A model generated the notes under the pieces. That model was not told the origin of the DNA. It saw only the letters and a program-made list of their open reading frames with translations, and did not search any database. Source: Gammaproteobacteria bacterium (GTDB taxonomy: Bacteria; Pseudomonadota; Gammaproteobacteria; Ga0077536). Taken from it: a DNA stretch of 7,603 bases. A program made the position numbers and the translations under genes. The stretch is taken from positions 1-7,603 of the forward strand of contig DPMX01000356.1 in the NCBI GenBank assembly GCA_003540955.1, in the 5' to 3' direction. This document shows, piece by piece, positions 7,071 to 7,603 of the stretch (position 1 is the first letter of the stretch; each line of letters starts with the position of its first letter).

Positions 7071-7136
7071 GTCGCTAGAATCCGCCAGCCTAAGTCAGAG
7101 TAGCAAACACCTATGGCGACAAAAATTTCGACCGAT
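7056..7136 (+). repeat. 12-bp direct repeat around the flavin reductase start
   Basis: ATTTCGACCGAT occurs at 7056-7067 and again at 7125-7136, 69 bp apart. Both copies encode Ile-Ser-Thr-Asp in the same frame: the end of the 18-codon upstream ORF and residues 5-8 of the flavin reductase. The first copy also takes part in a small hairpin, CGACC-GATTA-GGTCG (7060-7074). Confidence 0.6.
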
Positions 7137-7603
7137 AGCTTTCGCAAGGCTTCTGGTCGTTGGGCGACCGGCGTATCTATAGTCACGACAAGCGATCCAG
7201 ACGGCGAACCCTTTGGGCTCACAATGAATGCCGTCACCTCGCTGTCGTTAGATCCGCCGCTGTACATCGTTAATGTCGATATCAGCTCTGACACTCTCGC
7301 ACCGCTGTTGAGTAGCGGCACCTTTTGCATCAATGTTCTTGCTGCGGGGCAACAAGAACTATCAAACCGGTTTGCCAAAAAGGGAAACAACAAATTCGAG
7401 GATATCCCATACCGAACTGGAGCGACGAACGCGCCGCAACTAGACGGAGCCCTCATGAGCATCGACTGTCGAGTCAACGCGGTGCACGATGGCGGGGACC
7501 ATAAAATCGTTGTCGGCGAGGTCATTGCGATCGTCACCGACCCGGACCTTACAGCGAAAAAACCGCTTCTCTATTACGGTGGAAGCTACGCGAGCCTTGC
7601 CGA
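7113..7603 (+). CDS. Flavin reductase-like FMN-binding protein, C-terminal end cut
   Basis: The window shows 163 codons plus two bases, open to the right edge. The sequence matches the flavin reductase-like domain (PF01613), the reductase component family of two-component flavin monooxygenases (HpaC, HsaB, RutF types). Visible hallmarks are FRKASGRWATGVSIVTT (10-26), FGLTMNAVTSLSLDPPL (34-50; the NAxTSLSLDPPL flavin-binding segment), FCINVLAAGQQELSNRFAKKG (71-91), GGDHKIVVGEV (127-137; the GDH motif) and PLLYYGGSY (151-159). Such proteins reduce FMN or FAD with NAD(P)H and pass the reduced flavin to an oxygenase in the cytoplasm. Usual length is about 160-190 residues, so only a few residues should be missing. 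The start at 7113 is fixed by an in-frame TAG at 7101-7103; the ribosome binding site is poor (AGAG 12 bases away). It is divergent from the exporter operon. The oxygenase partner, which would identify the pathway, is not in view; some family members act as oxygenases themselves. Confidence 0.9.
   Translation, partial: MATKISTDSFRKASGRWATGVSIVTTSDPDGEPFGLTMNAVTSLSLDPPLYIVNVDISSDTLAPLLSSGTFCINVLAAGQQELSNRFAKKGNNKFEDIPYRTGATNAPQLDGALMSIDCRVNAVHDGGDHKIVVGEVIAIVTDPDLTAKKPLLYYGGSYASLA

Larger units (their letters stand above)
6529..7112. promoter_or_regulatory. 584-bp divergent intergenic regulatory region
   Basis: This stretch separates the minus-strand exporter operon from the plus-strand flavin reductase, so promoters for both should lie here. 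It contains a 10-bp palindrome (6714-6723), an 8-bp-arm inverted repeat (6744-6763), a run of seven T (6707-6713), A-rich tracts around 6862-6888 and two TTGACA boxes on the plus strand (6851-6856 and 6978-6983). For the operon, the best -10 on the minus strand is TATAAA (6775-6770). Its only -35 is the poor TTTACG (6800-6795) with a long 19-base spacer, so that promoter is uncertain. A 68-codon minus-strand ORF (6769-6563) has no good ribosome binding site and crosses the inverted repeat; I do not call it a gene. Confidence 0.55.

Noticed and set aside
7067..7537. 156-codon minus-strand frame
   Set aside because: It is the complement of the flavin reductase gene, whose plus-strand translation has clear family motifs; the minus-strand product has none.

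Overview
This is a bacterial window, most likely from a gram-negative gammaproteobacterium or similar. It encodes a predicted outer-membrane beta-barrel with a Sec signal peptide and a C-terminal Phe, a proteobacterial-type RND exporter, and Shine-Dalgarno-led genes at moderate GC. The species cannot be named from the sequence. No rRNA, tRNA, CRISPR array, insertion sequence or phage gene is visible.

Layout from left to right. (1) Positions 1-60 hold the first 20 codons of an unidentified minus-strand gene that runs off the left edge. (2) Positions 61-357 are non-coding. (3) Positions 358-1533 (minus) encode an exported HEAT-repeat protein. (4) Positions 1534-1763 hold its probable promoter and a very strong intrinsic terminator for the operon to its right. 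(5) Positions 1764-4076 (minus) encode a DUF1302-family outer-membrane protein. (6) Positions 4099-6528 (minus) encode an 809-residue RND/MMPL-type exporter that starts with TTG. (7) Positions 6529-7112 form a 584-bp divergent regulatory region with a palindrome, a hairpin-forming inverted repeat, a TTGACA promoter box and short candidate leader ORFs. (8) From 7113 to the right edge (plus) lies a flavin reductase-like FMN-binding protein, cut only at its C-terminal end.

The core unit is the two-gene operon RND exporter -> DUF1302 protein. The genes are 22 bp apart, each preceded by a G-rich ribosome binding site, and closed by an 11-bp-stem terminator. From family knowledge, RND exporters of this type often sit beside DUF1302 and DUF1329 proteins in proteobacteria and are thought to move hydrophobic or lipid-like compounds across the envelope; the substrate here is unknown. 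No DUF1329 gene is visible in the window. The HEAT protein is downstream on the same strand but appears to be transcribed separately. The divergent flavin reductase would supply reduced flavin to an oxygenase, so a link between export and aromatic or steroid-type catabolism is possible, but no oxygenase is in view.

Most notable: a stop-start overlap chain (GTGA, then TTGA) leading into the TTG start of the exporter; asymmetric proton-relay positions in the two halves of the exporter; a four-cysteine DUF1302 protein with long inserts; and a flavin reductase whose start region repeats, in the same frame, 12 bases of a short upstream ORF. None of these establishes a new system.
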